Source of the DNA: Carposina sasakii
Lineage: Eukaryota > Arthropoda > Insecta > Lepidoptera > Carposinidae
NCBI GenBank assembly: GCA_014607495.2
Contig: CP053162.1
Coordinates: forward strand, 744,001 to 808,000
Reading direction: 5' to 3'
Length of the DNA stretch: 64,000 bases
This document shows positions 61,129 to 64,000 of this stretch, piece by piece; positions within the stretch are counted from its first letter, which is position 1; every line of letters starts with the position of its first letter. A program made the translations under genes and the position numbers. The notes beneath the pieces are model-generated. The model was not told the DNA's origin, ran no database searches, and saw nothing but the letters and a program-made list of their open reading frames with translations.

Positions 61129-62549
61129 TATAGATGATTATCGCCTCCTCTTATAGCTTCCTCCGTGATGACAAGTGATAATTAACAATGAATTATAAGC
61201 ACAGTGTAAGCAGGTACAAGCTGTCGACGAGTGTTGTCAACTATAGGTACCTACATCAGGTAACGTGACATCTTTGACAAAAACATCGACTTTGTTCCGC
61301 CTATTCGCCAAGTACATTCCACTAATCAGTACACGTGTGATTTTAAGTCTGTTTTCTTGGGCTATGTGTTCAGATATAAATCTGTTTTGTATGTTAAGAT
61401 CTATTTAAATTCCTTGTAATCTTAAAGGACCTTTTTGGGCATGATTCGAACGGATTCCACGCGCGCTTTGATGTCAGTCAAGGACGGAATGAAGGGACGC
61501 TTAAAGGCCGTGGGGCAGACCACCCGCCCGATGGTCAGATGATATCCGAAATGCTGTTAGCCAACCAAGAGATGAGGTTAGCCTGAGAAAGGACAGTGTA
61601 GTGAAGAGGACTTTACTCGGCAGTGGGTGTAGGAGGCTGTATAGATAGATAGACAGACGTGCCTCTCACGGAGTGTGCCTCTACAAGGTATGTTATATTA
61701 TAAAAATGGGACGAAAATATGTTTCGACTAGGCACTACAATTATATAGGTACTTAAGTGAATACATCTAATTTAAAATGAGATGAAAATGTTAGAAATAT
61801 AGAATGTTTCATGATATTTTCCCCTATACATACATGTTATATTTAGATTTACCTACTTATTATAATATGTACAAATAAAATAATTATTTACAAAAGAAAC
61901 AGCATACAACTAAAACAACATAATAATATCGATACGAGTAGAGTCGCGGGAGAGTGTGCTTGTGTTATGTTACTGGGGCTACTTGTGTGTAGCTACGAGT
62001 AACTAAGTGCGTGGTGATATAGTGAAAAAAGTCAGGTCAGGTCAATGAGGTAACTAAGTAACATTAGCGTACTAAACAAATATTATGTATATGTTGACTG
62101 ACAATGATTATAAATGATATTACAAAAATGGGAAATTTTTGAACGCGTTGTAAAAAATCGGAAAACAGGATGTATTTAAAGTTTACGCTAATTCATGTCA
62201 TAACCGTGATTGGCCCGTCACTCATTCTCGCTCCTCCAACTCCTATAAGCCAGGATCGACAGAGACGACCCGAAAAATGCCAAAAAGCAATACTTGAATC
62301 ATAAAAAATCCATGTCATATTGTCGTTTACCGGTAAGAATATGATTTAGTTGTTGATCACGTCGAGTTCTCAGAAATAAGTGTAAGTACCGAAACACTAA
62401 ATTTAAGGTGTTTTCAAAATTAGTGATTTGCTTTTGACACGAAACTAGCTAGGTAAAAAGAAACAACTTTCACTATGGGGCCAACTCTGAAATAGTGAAA
62501 AAAAATCAGCTGTTCCATTTTAGTGCAGTACCTAGTTTCACGAAACTGA

Positions 62550-62963
62550 TTTTTGGTCGTCAACGTCCCGAAAACTACGGAATCAAACGATCATTTTTCT
62601 ATGGAAGCATACCTGGGAAGTCGGTTTCTAAAATATTAGACCAAAGTTATATAGGTTTTTCTGCGTAAATATAGACGCATGTAGCAAGATTTTTTCACGA
62701 GAAATAATATATCTGTCTATAAAAAACTAACATAAATACTAGACACTATAAATTTAGCCCGATCAAGTAATTAATTTAAAAATATATATATTTTTTTTTT
62801 CCCAGCATTATTTTTGGCATAAACTTACTTTATTTGATGTATAGAGAACGTCTTGAAAAATAAAAATGTGATTTCGAGTCCAAATTCGTTAAGGGTGGCC
62901 ACGAAAAAACATCCTGGGCTATATAGCTTTTCGCTTAACATACCCTTTTTGTTACATTCTGTA
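62550..62963 (-). mobile_element. Mosaic of MITE-2 and MITE-1 fragments
   Basis: MITE-2 body (62550-62850), then a MITE-1 piece (TCTTGAAAAATAAAAATGTG, 62851-62885), then the MITE-2 end (GTTAAGGGTGGCCACG, 62886-62915), then the MITE-1 end (TAGCTTTTCGCTTAACATAC to about 62963). The alternation cannot come from one simple nested insertion. Confidence 0.6.
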
Positions 62964-63357
62964 TAAGGATAACAATATTTTCATTGTTCCGTATTTAAAT
63001 TATATTCCATTGTATTAGGTTTTTTAAAGAAATACGGTGCATAAATATCTTCTGCTCACGTGATCGCGAAGTATCGACGCAGTATAATCAAAATATAGTT
63101 CTATTTTACACGGAAAGCTCAATTGCTTAGACGTGCGTTTTCCTATCAGACCACAGATTTATTTAATGAACAGATATTACTGTTGTAAAGCTGATTAGCT
63201 TAGGATATAAAATTTTGATCAAGATCAACAACTACAGATAGGCATCTGACCATTGGAAAAATCAGCCCACTGATTTGCCCACTGCCACAGAAATAACGTA
63301 AAAAGCTTTCTTCCTGCTAACAAAGTATACAAAACTTCCACAGAACCGCTAACAGCA

Positions 63358-63576
63358 TTAAACTTCAATTCTTCTGCGTATATTAGCGACCAGGTCGAAG
63401 GGCTTCACCACGTCCTGGATGGGCAGGACCCTGGGCGGCTCGGGCGCCGACGGTCGAGGGCGGTCGCTGGCGTTGAAGAAAGCCTTCCACATCTCCACGC
63501 AAGGGAGCTCCACCAGCAAGCAGAGTGCTATGGCTGCCACGTATGACAGGACGGTCACTGTGATGAGCACGGAGAG
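63358..63576 (-). CDS. nrf-6-like: Last exon of NRF-6-like gene E (partial)
   Basis: An acceptor (GTTGGCAG) at 63577 opens a 219-nt exon in phase 0, the same phase as the last exon of genes A-D. It encodes the final membrane helix (LSVLITVTVLSYVAAIALCL) and the VELPCVEMWK motif that matches VEAPINQL and MIESPLCQL in the paralogs, followed by a proline-rich tail of about 50 residues and TAA. The exon is clearly more GC-rich than those of C and D. Exons 5' of this lie beyond 64000, and the intron 63577-64000 shows no further exon. It is the fifth member of the cluster and is on the same strand as B-D. Confidence 0.8.
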   Translation of the reverse strand, partial: LSVLITVTVLSYVAAIALCLLVELPCVEMWKAFFNASDRPRPSAPEPPRVLPIQDVVKPFDLVANIRRRIEV

Positions 63577-64000
63577 CTGCCAACATATTATATAAGATCA
63601 GACTACATATCTACTTCTACCCTACCATGTAAATATCTGTTGAAGGCATATTAAAAAATCCTTCTAGCAATTACGCCGGTCTATACAAAATTCAACATGT
63701 CGGCTATATTTATCGTATGTTGACCGGCAAAATGTCGATAAATCGGTTTATCATATCGTGTTTCGCAGGTCATGCTACTTGTGCTGTAGTATCTATCTAT
63801 ACCTGTAGTATAGTCTATCTGAAGGATAAAAGTGATGCTGTATCTATCTTAATCTATTTTAAGAGAAACACAGCATCTTAAGGTATATTTCATACAGGCT
63901 ATCTGACGATTGGAAAAATCGGCTATAGCAATAGAATAGAATATAGAAATATTTTTTCGGCTCTTAGACAAAAGAATAATTATATGACGAAGTAATAAAG

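Larger units (their letters stand above)
57425..63357. other. Intergenic region between gene D start and gene E end
   Basis: About 5.9 kb with no supported host gene. It holds a possible gene D promoter (TATAAAG at 57482-57488), inverted-repeat elements at 58048-58207, 58224-58321 and 59944-60162, a Helitron-like piece (59320-59500), an R repeat (59518-59713), back-to-back MITE-1 and MITE-2 (60502-61128), a possible LINE remnant (61440-61640) and a mosaic of MITE-1 and MITE-2 (62550-62963). I see nothing recognisable in 61650-62540. Confidence 0.5.

Noticed and set aside
1..64000. CRISPR array, operon or other prokaryotic system
   Set aside because: No regularly spaced direct repeats were seen, and all supported host genes are intron-containing insect genes.

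Overview
The window is nuclear DNA of an insect, almost certainly a moth or butterfly. The genes are split into 12-13 exons with GT-AG introns in AT-rich DNA, and the DNA between exons is packed with repeats of a lepidopteran kind: LINE tails ending in GATGAT repeats, Helitron-like ends rich in CACGCGGACG, tRNA-derived SINEs and TA-flanked MITEs. Nothing looks bacterial, and I found no CRISPR array, rRNA gene or convincing functional tRNA gene.

The host content is one tandem cluster of NRF-6-like genes ('nose resistant to fluoxetine protein 6-like'). These are polytopic membrane proteins of the acyltransferase-3 superfamily with a signal peptide and a six-cysteine N-terminal NRF domain. I rebuilt four complete gene models from splice sites, conserved phases and homology between the copies. 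Gene A is on + at 233-12474 (12 exons, 631 aa). Gene B is on - at 13341-31802 (13 exons, 698 aa). Gene C is on - at 33952-47571 (13 exons, 616 aa). Gene D is on - at 49620-57424 (13 exons, 618 aa). The last exon of a fifth copy, gene E, lies at 63358-63576 on -, and the rest runs off the right edge. A and B are tail to tail; B, C, D and E are head to tail. C and D are the closest pair. A is the outlier and lacks one intron that B, C and D share. Every model stays in frame and keeps the same phase at each homologous exon junction.

The introns hold the mobile DNA. Intron 8 of gene B contains an intact BEL/Pao LTR retrotransposon (16676-23448): one uninterrupted 1771-codon frame, two 206-bp LTRs that read identical, and a TATAT target duplication. 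It sits inside one arm of an older long inverted-repeat element. Intron 2 of gene B contains an intact Tc1/mariner-superfamily transposon (27331-30045) with 624-bp terminal inverted repeats, a TA duplication, a 355-aa transposase whose second and third acidic residues are 41 residues apart (DD41D pattern), and a 52-bp palindrome just inside its left end. It lies ten bases outside a splice donor. Around these are several MITE families whose ends all start CAGGRTGT or similar next to TA, a 390-bp element with 38-bp perfect inverted repeats and a 10-bp target duplication, several hairpin or foldback elements, LINE and Helitron remnants, and one roughly 200-bp repeat family present about 15 times.

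The host genes probably act as one paralogous set of membrane acyltransferase-like or lipid-transport-related proteins. Their substrate cannot be read from sequence. No gene other than NRF-6 copies and transposon genes could be supported.
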